Positions 47,951 through 57,500 of a DNA stretch of 64,000 nt are shown piece by piece (the stretch's first letter is position 1; each line of letters starts with the position of its first letter). Both the position numbers and the translations under genes were made by a program. The stretch lies in NCBI GenBank assembly GCA_017404145.1, contig JAFRCW010000009.1, forward strand, positions 1 to 64,000, read 5' to 3'. This DNA comes from Ruminococcus sp. GTDB taxonomy: Bacteria; Bacillota; Clostridia; Oscillospirales; Acutalibacteraceae. The notes under the pieces are model-generated. The model was given only the letters and a program-made list of their open reading frames with translations. It had not been told where the DNA came from and made no database searches.

Positions 47951-49375
47951 ATGGGAGGATTTTTCGGAATCGCTTCAAAAAACGACTGCCTCGCCGATGT
48001 GTTCTTCGGCGTGGACTATCATTCACATTTGGGAACCCGCAGGGGAGGCCTTGCGGCATATGATAAAGAAATCGGACTGCAAAGAAGGATCCATAATATC
48101 GAGAACGCACCGTTTCGTACCAAGTTCGATCACATTTTTGAAGAGATGAGCGGTACTTCGGTGATCGGCTGTATCTCCGACACCTTTCCTCAACCGCTTT
48201 TGATTCGTTCGCACCTTGGCGCGTACGCGGTTTGTATGACCGGTATCATCAATAATGCGGACGAACTGATCGAAGACTATCTTATGAACAGAGGCTGCCA
48301 CTTTGACGCGATGACCGGCGGCAAGGTCAACGGTACCGAGCTGCTCGCGGCGCTTCTGGATGAGAACGAGAACTTTGTCGACGGTATCCGCTTTGCGCAG
48401 GATAAGATCGACGGCACCGCTTCGATTTTGATTTTAAAAGACGACGGTTCTATTATCGCCGCCCGTGATAAGGTCGGCAGACTGCCGATGCAGATCGGCA
48501 AAGGTCCCGACGGTTACGCGGTGTCCTTTGAGTCCTTTGCGTATCAGAAACTCGGCTTTGAGGATGAGAGAGAGCTCGGTCCCGGAGAAATCGTTGAGAT
48601 CACCGCGGACGGGATCACGGTGCTTTCTCCCGCGTTGAAGAAAAAGAAGATTTGCTCCTTCTTGTGGAGCTACTACGGCTATCCGACCTCTACCTATGAG
48701 GGCGTCAACGTCGAAGCAATGCGTTACCGCAACGGCGTGATTATGGCGCAGAACGATCGGAAAAATCAGTATGACGATCTGATTGACTATGTCGGCGGCG
48801 TGCCGGATTCGGGAACGCCTCACGCGATCGGTTACGCGAACGAGAGCGGACTGCCCTTTGCCAGAGCGTTTATTAAATATACGCCTACCTGGTCGCGTTC
48901 CTTTATGCCTTCACGTCAGACCGACAGAAACCGGATCGCGAAGATGAAGCAGATCCCGGTGTTCGATCTGATCAAGGACAAGAACCTGCTGTTCGTCGAC
49001 GACTCTATCGTAAGAGGCACCCAGCTTCGCGAAACGGTCGAGTTCCTCTATGAGAACGGCGCTAAGAAGGTCGCGATGCGCTCTGCGTGTCCGCCGATCA
49101 TGTTCAGCTGTAAGTTCCTCAACTTCTCCCGCGCGACCTCCCAGATGGAGCTGATCGCCAGAAGAGTGATCAAAGATCTCGAGGGCGAAGAAGGATATGA
49201 GCATATCGACGAGTACTGCGACTCCAAGACCGAACGCGGTCAGAATCTCAGAAAGGCGATTGCAGAGCAGTTGAATTTTGACTCATTGGAGTTTCAGACG
49301 ATAGAAGGCATCATCGAGGCGATAGGTCTGCCCGAGGATGAGCTGTGTACCTATTGCTGGAACGGAAAGGACTAA
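47951..49375 (+). CDS. purF: Amidophosphoribosyltransferase-like protein lacking the N-terminal Cys
   Basis: The 474-residue protein starts at an ATG with GGGAGG upstream. The phosphoribosyltransferase half is intact (LLFVDDSIVRGTQLRETVEFL, PRPP loop, about 340-360) and it ends CTYCWNGKD like PurF. The N-terminal half is a class II amidotransferase fold (YHSHLGTRRGGLAAYDKE, LIRSHLGAYAVCMTG) but begins MGGFFGIASKNDC, with Gly where the catalytic Cys should be. Glutaminase activity is therefore doubtful; it may use ammonia or a partner subunit. Operon position supports its role in the first step of purine synthesis. Confidence 0.88.
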   Translation: MGGFFGIASKNDCLADVFFGVDYHSHLGTRRGGLAAYDKEIGLQRRIHNIENAPFRTKFDHIFEEMSGTSVIGCISDTFPQPLLIRSHLGAYAVCMTGIINNADELIEDYLMNRGCHFDAMTGGKVNGTELLAALLDENENFVDGIRFAQDKIDGTASILILKDDGSIIAARDKVGRLPMQIGKGPDGYAVSFESFAYQKLGFEDERELGPGEIVEITADGITVLSPALKKKKICSFLWSYYGYPTSTYEGVNVEAMRYRNGVIMAQNDRKNQYDDLIDYVGGVPDSGTPHAIGYANESGLPFARAFIKYTPTWSRSFMPSRQTDRNRIAKMKQIPVFDLIKDKNLLFVDDSIVRGTQLRETVEFLYENGAKKVAMRSACPPIMFSCKFLNFSRATSQMELIARRVIKDLEGEEGYEHIDEYCDSKTERGQNLRKAIAEQLNFDSLEFQTIEGIIEAIGLPEDELCTYCWNGKD

Positions 49376-49378
49376 GCT

Positions 49379-50422
49379 ATGATAGAGAATTCCAGATCGG
49401 ACGCCTACGCGCAGGCGGGCGTGGATATCACCGCCGGCTATCGCGCGGTGGAACTGATGAAGAGCCATATCGCGCGCACCCGGACAAAGGGCGTGTGCTC
49501 CGGTATCGGCGGTTTCGGCGGCTTGTTTGAGCTTAATTTGAAGGGTATCCAAAGACCTGTGCTGGTTTCCGGTACCGACGGTGTGGGTACCAAGCTGAAA
49601 TTGGCGTTTTTGATGGATAAGCACGACACCGTCGGTATCGACTGCGTTGCGATGTGCGTTAACGATGTCATCTGCTGCGGCGCGAAGCCTCTGTATTTTC
49701 TCGACTATATCGCCTGCGGGAAGAACGTTCCCGAGCGGATCGAGCAGATCGTCAAGGGCGTATGTGAGGGCTGTGTGCAGTCAGGCGCGGCGCTGATCGG
49801 CGGCGAGACCGCAGAGATGCCGGGCTTCTACCCCGAGGACGAGTATGACCTTGCGGGCTACACCACCGGCGTGGTCGATAAAGAGAAGATCATCGACAAC
49901 ACGAAAATGGCAGAGGGCGACGTGGTGATCGCGCTGCCGTCCTCCGGCGTTCATTCCAACGGCTTTTCGCTGGTCAGAAAGGTCTTTGACGTCGAGAACG
50001 CAGACATCACCTCTCCCGTTGAGGAGCTTGCCGGCAAGTCGATCGGTGAGACGCTTCTCACCCCGACCAAGATCTATGTCAAGCCTGTGCTGGCGCTGCT
50101 CAGTGAAGTACAGGTCAAGGGCATTTCCCATATCACCGGCGGCGGTTTCTATGAGAACATCCCGCGTGCGATCCCCGACGGACTGTGCGCCGAGATCGAG
50201 AAGAGCGCGGTAAGGATCCTGCCCATCTTCAAGCTGATCCAAAAGACCGGCGGTATTTCCGAGCGCGATATGTTCAACACCTTTAACATGGGCGTCGGTA
50301 TGAGCATCGTAGTAACTGAGAGGGATGTTGATAAAGCCCTTTCGATCCTCAAAGAAAACGGCGAGGACGCATATGTGATCGGTAAGATCATCAAAGCCGA
50401 CCGAAAGATTATTCTGAAATAA
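49379..50422 (+). CDS. purM: Phosphoribosylformylglycinamidine cyclo-ligase
   Basis: The 347-residue AIR synthetase carries [67 protein letters not shown] and [13 protein letters not shown]. It starts three bases after the purF stop. Confidence 0.97.
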   Translation: MIENSRSDAYAQAGVDITAGYRAVELMKSHIARTRTKGVCSGIGGFGGLFELNLKGIQRPVLVSGTDGVGTKLKLAFLMDKHDTVGIDCVAMCVNDVICCGAKPLYFLDYIACGKNVPERIEQIVKGVCEGCVQSGAALIGGETAEMPGFYPEDEYDLAGYTTGVVDKEKIIDNTKMAEGDVVIALPSSGVHSNGFSLVRKVFDVENADITSPVEELAGKSIGETLLTPTKIYVKPVLALLSEVQVKGISHITGGGFYENIPRAIPDGLCAEIEKSAVRILPIFKLIQKTGGISERDMFNTFNMGVGMSIVVTERDVDKALSILKENGEDAYVIGKIIKADRKIILK

Positions 50423-50431
50423 GAGGAAGCT

Positions 50432-51037
50432 ATGAAAAAGATCCGTATCGCCGTTCTGGTATCGGGCGGCGGCACCAACCTACAGGCGATCATCGACGCG
50501 CAGGGCTCGGTGATTCGATCCGGCGAGGTCGTACTGGTGATCTCCAACAACGAAAACGCCTACGCGCTCGAGAGAGCGAAACAAGCAAATATTAAAACTG
50601 CCGTGATCACAAAGAAAGCATACGGCGCGGCATTTGAAACAGAAATCAGCAAAGCACTGGAAGAAAACAAGATCGAACTGATCGTCTTAGCGGGCTTTAT
50701 GTCGATCCTCTCAAAGGATTTCACATCCCGCTATGACCACAGGATCCTCAACATCCATCCCTCGCTGATCCCCTCCTTTTGCGGAGAGGGCTTTTACGGG
50801 CTGAAGGTTCACGAGGCGGCGCTCTCTAAAGGGGTAAAGGTCACGGGCGCGACCGTGCATTATGTCAACGAGATCCCCGACGGCGGCGAGATTATCGCCC
50901 AGAAGGCGGTAACTGTCCAAGACGGCGATACTCCCGAAGTCTTGCAGCGGCGCGTGATGGAAGAAGCCGAGTGGGTCATCTTCCCGCAGGCAGTAGAGCA
51001 AGTTGCGAAGGAATTAGGAATGAGGAATGAGGAATGA
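50432..51037 (+). CDS. purN: Phosphoribosylglycinamide formyltransferase
   Basis: The 201-residue enzyme has the opening IAVLVSGGGTNLQAIIDA, SNNENAYALERA, the catalytic NIHPSLIPSFCGEGFYG and HYVNEIPDGGEIIAQKAV. It transfers formyl from 10-formyl-THF to GAR. The gene ends in a short GAATGAGGAATGAGG direct repeat that runs past the stop. Confidence 0.96.
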   Translation: MKKIRIAVLVSGGGTNLQAIIDAQGSVIRSGEVVLVISNNENAYALERAKQANIKTAVITKKAYGAAFETEISKALEENKIELIVLAGFMSILSKDFTSRYDHRILNIHPSLIPSFCGEGFYGLKVHEAALSKGVKVTGATVHYVNEIPDGGEIIAQKAVTVQDGDTPEVLQRRVMEEAEWVIFPQAVEQVAKELGMRNEE

Positions 51038-51094
51038 GGAATTACGGTTTCTCATTTTGATTGAATATTATATAATTCATTTAGGAAGGTTTCT

Positions 51095-51814
51095 ATGAAT
51101 ATTTACAAAGTCAATGACATCAAAGAGCTGATCGAGGGCAACGCCTATGTCGGCAGGGGCATTGTGATCGGCAAGTCCCAAGACGGAAAGTCTGCTGTGT
51201 CGGCATATTTCATTATGGGACGTTCTCAGAACTCGCGCAACCGCGTGTTCACGATGCGTGACGGCACATTGTATACCGAGCCGTTTGACGCGTCCAAGGT
51301 AGAGGATCCCTCGCTGATCATCTACGCGGCATTAAGAGAATTTGAGAACAAGCTGATCGTCACCAACGGCGACCAGACCGATACCATCTATGAAAGTCTC
51401 AAAAACGGCGAGTGCTTTTCCAAAGCATTATCGAAAAGAGAGTTCGAGCCCGACGCGCCGAACCTCACTCCCCGTATCAGCGGTATGCTGACCTTTGCGG
51501 ACGGCGACTTTTCTTATCAGATGAGTATTCTCAAGTCGATTGACGCGGAAGGTACTGACTGCGCGCGTTATACCTTCTCTTATCCGTCCAAGGAGGGTCT
51601 GGGACATTTTATCCACACCTATGTCTGTGACGGCAACCCGATCCCCACCTTCCAGGGAGAGCCTGAGAGAGTCGTGATCGACAGCGATATCGACGCTTTC
51701 ACAGAGAAGCTGTGGAATGCGCTCGACGAAGATAATAAAATCTCACTCTATGTTCGCTATACCGATCTTGCGACAGGGAATTTTGAAGATAAGATCATCA
51801 ACAAAAATCAGTAG
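51095..51814 (+). CDS. purO: IMP cyclohydrolase, archaeal PurO type
   Basis: The 239-residue protein matches the PurO family: AYVGRGIVIGKSQDGKSAVSAYFIMGRSQNSRNRVF near the start and EFEPDAPNLTPRISGMLTFADGDFSYQMSILKS in the middle. PurO closes FAICAR to IMP and is typical of archaea, replacing the N-terminal half of bacterial PurH. It lies next to a stand-alone AICAR transformylase, so the two steps that PurH usually carries in one chain are split here. Confidence 0.9.
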   Translation: MNIYKVNDIKELIEGNAYVGRGIVIGKSQDGKSAVSAYFIMGRSQNSRNRVFTMRDGTLYTEPFDASKVEDPSLIIYAALREFENKLIVTNGDQTDTIYESLKNGECFSKALSKREFEPDAPNLTPRISGMLTFADGDFSYQMSILKSIDAEGTDCARYTFSYPSKEGLGHFIHTYVCDGNPIPTFQGEPERVVIDSDIDAFTEKLWNALDEDNKISLYVRYTDLATGNFEDKIINKNQ

Positions 51815-51825
51815 GAGAAACCAAA

Positions 51826-53010
51826 ATGAAAGAATTTGAACTCAAATACGGCTGTAACCCCAACCAGAAGCCTTCCAGAATCTTTATGCACGACGGATCC
51901 GATCTGCCGATCGAGATCTTAAACGGCAGACCCGGCTACATCAACTTTCTTGACGCTTTCAACTCGTGGCAGCTCGTCAAAGAGATCAAGGAACAGCTCG
52001 ACCTTCCCTGCGTCGCATCGTTCAAGCATGTCAGCCCCACCTCGGCGGCGGTAGGTATCCCGCTCTCCGAAAAGCTGAAGAAAGCCTGCTTTGTCGATGA
52101 TATCGAGGGTCTGGACGATTCTCCCTTGGCGTGCGCTTACGCGAGAGCGAGAGGCACCGACCGTATGTGCTCCTTCGGCGACTGGGTCGCGCTCTCCGAC
52201 GTCTGCGACAAGACTACCGCGCTGCTGATCCAGAGAGAGGTCAGTGACGGCGTGATCGCGCCCGGCTACGACGACGCCGCGCTCGAGATTTTAAAGAGCA
52301 AGAGAAAGGGCAGCTATAACATCGTCAAGATCGACCCCTCTTATGTCCCCGATCCCGTGGAGCGTAAGCAGGTGTTCGGCATCACATTCGAGCAGGGCAG
52401 AAATAATTTTGAGATCAACCGTGAATTGCTTTCCGAGATCGTGACCGAGAATAAGGACCTTCCTGAGGGAGCGGTCAGAGATCTGATCATCGCTTTAATC
52501 ACCCTGAAATATACCCAGTCGAATTCCGTCTGCTTTGCCTATGACGGTCAGGCGATCGGCGTCGGCGCGGGACAGCAGTCGAGAATCCACTGCACCCGTC
52601 TCGCCGGCTCCAAGGCGGATACATGGTTTCTCAGGCAGTCCGACAAGGTGCTGAACCTGCCGTTCAGAGACGACATCCGCCGTCCCGACCGCGACAACGT
52701 GATCGACGGCTACATCAACCAGAACGAAGAGGACGTCTGCGCGGACGGTATCTGGCAGAAGTATTTCAAGACTCAGCCCGAGCCTTTCACCAAGGAAGAG
52801 CAGAGAGCGTATCTCGATACCATCGACGGCGTATCACTCGGCTCCGATGCGTTCTTCCCGTTCTTTGACAACATCGAGCGCGCCTTTAGATCAGGCGTGA
52901 AGTACATCGCCGAGCCCGGCGGTTCTATCCGCGACGACGCGGTCATCGAGTGCTGCAACAAGCACGGTATCGTTATGGCATTCACAAAAATGAGATTATT
53001 CCATCATTGA
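51826..53010 (+). CDS. Stand-alone AICAR formyltransferase
   Basis: The 394-residue protein is only the transformylase part of PurH: LKYGCNPNQKPSRIFM, VASFKHVSPTSAAVG (Lys-His catalytic pair), LKYTQSNSVCFAYDGQAIGVGAGQQSRIHCTRLAGSKAD and AEPGGSIRDDAVIECCNKHGIVMAFTKMRLFHH. No cyclohydrolase domain precedes it. It starts 11 bases after purO. Confidence 0.94.
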   Translation: MKEFELKYGCNPNQKPSRIFMHDGSDLPIEILNGRPGYINFLDAFNSWQLVKEIKEQLDLPCVASFKHVSPTSAAVGIPLSEKLKKACFVDDIEGLDDSPLACAYARARGTDRMCSFGDWVALSDVCDKTTALLIQREVSDGVIAPGYDDAALEILKSKRKGSYNIVKIDPSYVPDPVERKQVFGITFEQGRNNFEINRELLSEIVTENKDLPEGAVRDLIIALITLKYTQSNSVCFAYDGQAIGVGAGQQSRIHCTRLAGSKADTWFLRQSDKVLNLPFRDDIRRPDRDNVIDGYINQNEEDVCADGIWQKYFKTQPEPFTKEEQRAYLDTIDGVSLGSDAFFPFFDNIERAFRSGVKYIAEPGGSIRDDAVIECCNKHGIVMAFTKMRLFHH

Positions 53011-53087
53011 TATTTTTACACGAACGTATTTTGATGTCATTCAGAGGTACTTTAGCCCCGAAGAATCCCCTTTGGCATTATTATAGT

Positions 53088-53224
53088 GATTAGTGATTGG
53101 TGATTAGTGATTAGTGTTGTAGGGTCCTGCGGACGGCTATCGATAGGCACTAACCACTATCCACTAAACACTAACCACTCATATCAGGGGATTGCCGCGC
53201 CCCCCGACAGGGGCTCGCAATGAC
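53088..53224. repeat. Repeat-rich spacer between the AICAR transformylase gene and purD
   Basis: The 243-base spacer holds tandem GTGATTAGTGATTGGTGATT-type units (about 53085-53117), their inverted counterpart with CACTAACCACTATCCACTAA, a GTAGGG-hairpin element (53119-53136) and a copy of the GGGGATTGCC...CTCGCAATGAC repeat (53187-53224). No gene is seen; purD follows with GAAAGAGG upstream. Confidence 0.6.
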
Positions 53225-53253
53225 AACAACACTACACCGAAAGAGGTTTCTAT

Positions 53254-54516
53254 ATGAAAGTAATGGTAGTCGGAGGCGGCGGCAGAGAGCACGCCATCAT
53301 CAAAAAACTCAGAGAAAATAGCGGGATCACAGAGATTTTTGCTTTGCCCGGCAACGGCGGTATCGCGAACGACGCGACCTGTGTTCCGATCGGCGCGACC
53401 GATCTGGACGGCATTGTGGATTTTGCTGTCAAAGAGGGAATCGACTATGCTGTCGTCGCTCCGGATGATCCGCTGGTCTTAGGCTGTGTCGACAGACTGG
53501 AAGAAAAAGGAATCCCCTGCTTCGGTCCGCGTTCCAACGCCGCGATCATCGAGGGCAGCAAGGTGTTCTCCAAGAATTTGATGAAAAAGTACGGGATTCC
53601 CACTGCGGCATACGAAGTGTTTGACAATATTGACGACGCGCTTTCTTATCTGGAGACCGCGCCGATCCCTACCGTCATCAAGGCGGACGGTCTGGCGCTC
53701 GGCAAGGGTGTGATCATCGCGAATACCCGCGACGAGGCAAAAGCCGCCGTGTGCTCGATGATGCTGGACAAAAAGTTCGGCAAGAGCGGCGACAGAGTTG
53801 TGATCGAGGAATTTCTCACCGGTCCCGAGGTATCGGTTCTTTCCTTTACCGACGGCGAGACGGTCGTGCCGATGATCTCCTCACAGGATCACAAGCGCGC
53901 TCTCGACGGCGACAAGGGGCTTAATACCGGCGGTATGGGTACCGTCGCGCCGAACCCATACTATACCGAAGAAGTCGCAGCTGAGTGTATGGAAAAGATC
54001 TTCCTGCCTACGATCCGCGCGATGAAGGCAGAGGGAAGACCCTTTAAGGGGTGTCTCTACTTCGGTCTGATGATCACCGAGAACGGTCCCAAGGTGATCG
54101 AATATAACTGCCGCTTCGGCGATCCCGAGGCGCAGGTGGTGCTGCCCCTTTTACAGACAGATCTCTTTACCGTGATGCAGGCGGTAACAGACGGCAGACT
54201 TTCTGAGCTCGATGTGAAGTTCAGGGATGCCTATGCCGCGTGCGTGATCTTAGCGTCCAAGGGCTATCCGCAGTCCTATGAAAAGGGCTATGAAATCACG
54301 ATTGACGAAGAGATTCAGGATCATGTCTATGTCGCGGGAGCCGCTTTAAAGGACGGCAAGCTCCTTACTTCCGGCGGCAGAGTGTTAGGCGTGACCGCGG
54401 TAGCAGATACACTGGAGAAAGCAATCGCAGATTCCTACAAAATGTGTGAGCAAATCTATTTTGATAACAAATACTGTCGTACCGATATCGGCAAAAGAGC
54501 ATTAGCAGCAAAGTAA
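53254..54516 (+). CDS. purD: Phosphoribosylamine-glycine ligase
   Basis: The 420-residue ATP-grasp enzyme has VMVVGGGGREHAIIKKL, PGNGGI, FGPRSNAAIIEGSKVFSKNLMKKYGIPTA, KADGLALGKGV, SSQDHKRALDGDKGLNTGGMGTVAP and EYNCRFGDPEAQVVLP. It makes GAR from phosphoribosylamine and glycine. Confidence 0.97.
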   Translation: MKVMVVGGGGREHAIIKKLRENSGITEIFALPGNGGIANDATCVPIGATDLDGIVDFAVKEGIDYAVVAPDDPLVLGCVDRLEEKGIPCFGPRSNAAIIEGSKVFSKNLMKKYGIPTAAYEVFDNIDDALSYLETAPIPTVIKADGLALGKGVIIANTRDEAKAAVCSMMLDKKFGKSGDRVVIEEFLTGPEVSVLSFTDGETVVPMISSQDHKRALDGDKGLNTGGMGTVAPNPYYTEEVAAECMEKIFLPTIRAMKAEGRPFKGCLYFGLMITENGPKVIEYNCRFGDPEAQVVLPLLQTDLFTVMQAVTDGRLSELDVKFRDAYAACVILASKGYPQSYEKGYEITIDEEIQDHVYVAGAALKDGKLLTSGGRVLGVTAVADTLEKAIADSYKMCEQIYFDNKYCRTDIGKRALAAK

Positions 54517-54521
54517 AATAA

Positions 54522-54543
54522 GCCTCTCTGAAAACAGGGAGGC
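54522..54543 (+). terminator. Hairpin between purD and purL
   Basis: GCCTCTCTG and CAGGGAGGC pair around AAAA; no long T-run follows, so it may attenuate rather than end transcription. Confidence 0.5.
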
Positions 54544-54571
54544 ATTATCTGCATATAACAGGGAGTAAAAA

Positions 54572-57500
54572 ATGGTATACAGAATCTATGTTGAGAAAAA
54601 ACAGGAACACGCGTTTGAGGCGAGAGCGCTCTTTGGTGAGCTGAAAAACCTGCTCGGGATCAAGGCGCTCAAAGACATACGCGTGATCAATCGCTATGAC
54701 GCGGAGGAGATCGACGAAGAACTGTTTGAAACGGCGGTGACAAACGTGTTCTCCGAGCCTGCGGTAGATATCGCGAAAGAAACGCTTGATACCGACGGCG
54801 CTTACGTTTTTGCGGTAGAGTACCTTCCCGGTCAGTTTGACCAGAGAGCGGACTCCGCCGCCCAGTGTATCGGTATCATCTCCCAGGGAGAGCGTCCGCT
54901 GATCAGATCGGCGAAGATTTACGCTCTTTACGGCAAGCTCACCGAGGAAGATATCGAGAAGATCAAGAAATATGTGATCAATCCCGTTGAGGCGAGAGAA
55001 GCGTCTTTAGACCTGCCCAAAACACTCAGGACCGACTACGATATCCCGACAACTGTTGCGACACTGGACGGCTTCTGTGAGCTGGACAGAGAGGGACTGT
55101 CCGCGATGATCGATGAGATGGGTCTGGCGATGGATATTGACGATATCGCGTTCTGTCAGGAGTATTTCCTTTCGGAACACAGAGATCCGACCGTTACCGA
55201 GATCCGTATGATCGACACCTACTGGTCCGATCACTGCCGCCATACCACCTTCCTGACAGAGATCGATTCCGTGCGTTTTGAGGATTCTCTCCTGCAGAGC
55301 GCATATGAGGACTATCTCAAAACCCGCGAAGCGGTAGGGGATAAAAAGCCCATCTGCCTGATGGATCTTGCTACCGTAGCGGTCAAATATCTGAAAAAGA
55401 ACGGAAAGCTCCCGAAGCTCGATGAGAGCGAGGAGATCAACGCCTGTACCGTAAAGATAGAAGTGGACGTCGACGGCGTCACAGAGCCGTGGCTCTTGCT
55501 GTTCAAGAACGAGACCCACAACCATCCGACAGAGATCGAGCCCTTCGGCGGCGCGGCGACCTGTATCGGCGGCGCGATCAGAGATCCGCTGTCCGGCCGT
55601 TCCTATGTCTACGGCGCGATGCGCGTGACCGGAGCCGCCGATCCGACCGTTCCCGTTTCCCAGACGATGGAGGGCAAGCTCCCTCAGAGAAAGATCGTCA
55701 CCACCGCGGCGCAGGGCTATTCTTCCTACGGCAACCAGATCGGTCTTGCCACCGGTATCGTCAGCGAGCTGTATCATCCGGGTTATGCCGCAAAGCGTAT
55801 GGAGATCGGCGCGGTGATCGCCGCCGCTCCTCAGCGCAACGTTCGCAGAGAACGCCCCGCGGCGGGCGACGTCGTGATCCTGCTCGGCGGCGCGACCGGC
55901 AGAGACGGTATCGGCGGCGCGACAGGCTCCTCCAAGGCGCATACGCTCAAGTCTGTTGAGACCTGCGGCGCAGAGGTGCAGAAGGGCAACGCTCCCGAAG
56001 AGCGCAAGCTCCAACGTCTTTTCAGAAACGAAGAAGCGTCAAAAATGATCAAGCGCTGCAACGACTTCGGCGCGGGCGGCGTGTCCGTCGCGATCGGCGA
56101 GCTTGCCGATGGACTGTTGATCGACCTTGACGCGGTACCGAAGAAGTATGAAGGCTTAGACGGTACCGAGCTGGCGATTTCTGAAAGTCAGGAGCGTATG
56201 GCGGTCGTTGTCGAAGAGAAGGATGCGGAACGTTTCGCGTCCCTCTGTGAGGAGGAAAACCTCAGAGCGACCAAGGTAGCGGTCGTGACCGACATTCCCC
56301 GCTTGAAAATGAATTGGAACGGCAATACGATCGTTGATATCAGCCGTGAATTCTTAAATTCCAACGGCGCTGCGAAGCATATCGCGATCGCGCCGCAAAA
56401 GCCCGATTATCATATCGGCGATCATATCGCTTCTGTATCGAAAGAAAAGAGCTTTTCCGATAATTTCAAAGCGCTGGTTTCCGATCTGAACATTTGCTCC
56501 GAAAGGGGCTTATCCGAACGCTTTGATTCCACCATCGGCGCGGGTACGGTGCTGATGCCGTTCGGCGGCAAATATCAGCTGACTCCGATCCAGGCGATGG
56601 CGCAGAAGATATCGGTAGAAAAACAGCACACCGACACCTGCTCTTTGATGTCGTGGGGCTTCAATCCCTATCTCAGCGAGAGCAGTCCCTATCACGGCGC
56701 GTATCTCGCGGTGGTAGAATCCGTCTCCAAGCTGATCGCGTCGGGCGCGTCCTTTGAGGACGTCTATCTGACGTTCCAGGAGTATTTCGAAAAGCCGAAG
56801 CAGGACCCCGCTCGCTGGGGAAAACCGCTCTCCGCTTTGCTGGGCGCGTTCAAGGCGCAGATGGATCTCGGTATCGGCTCTATCGGCGGCAAGGACTCGA
56901 TGTCCGGTTCATTTGAGGATATCGACGTTCCGCCTACGCTGGTGAGCTTTGCCGTGACTGTTGATCGGTGTGAAAATATTATCTCTCCCGAGTTCAAAAA
57001 GGCGGGCAGCAAGGTCTATCTGCTCTCTCCATCTTATGACGAGAACGGTCTGCCCGAGACAGAGTCTTTATTAAAGCTCTATCAGCAGATCACTTCCTTG
57101 ATGCGCGAGGGCAAGATTCTTTCCGCTTATACCGTGACCGCCGGCGGCGTCGCGGAGGCTGTCTATAAAATGAGCATCGGCAACGGATTCGGCTTTACAT
57201 TCAACGATATTGATTTTGATACCCTGTTCTCTTACCGTTACGGCGCATTCGTCGCAGAAGCGGCAGAGGAACTCGCTGATGCGGCTGAGCTCGGTTGTGT
57301 GACGGAGAAAGCGGAATATATTATCAACGGTGAAGCTATCGCCAAAAGAGAACTGAACGCTCTCTATGAGGGTAAGCTCGAGGGCGTCTACCCTTGCTTG
57401 GTCAAGGGAGCAAAGACAGAGGCGCAGACCTTCTCTTATCCCTCCCGCGCTGATCTCTCTCCTGCCATAAAAGTCGCGAAGCCGCAGGTACTGATCCCTG

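Noticed and set aside
55007-56014. 335-codon minus-strand frame within purL
   Set aside because: A shadow of the highly conserved purL frame.
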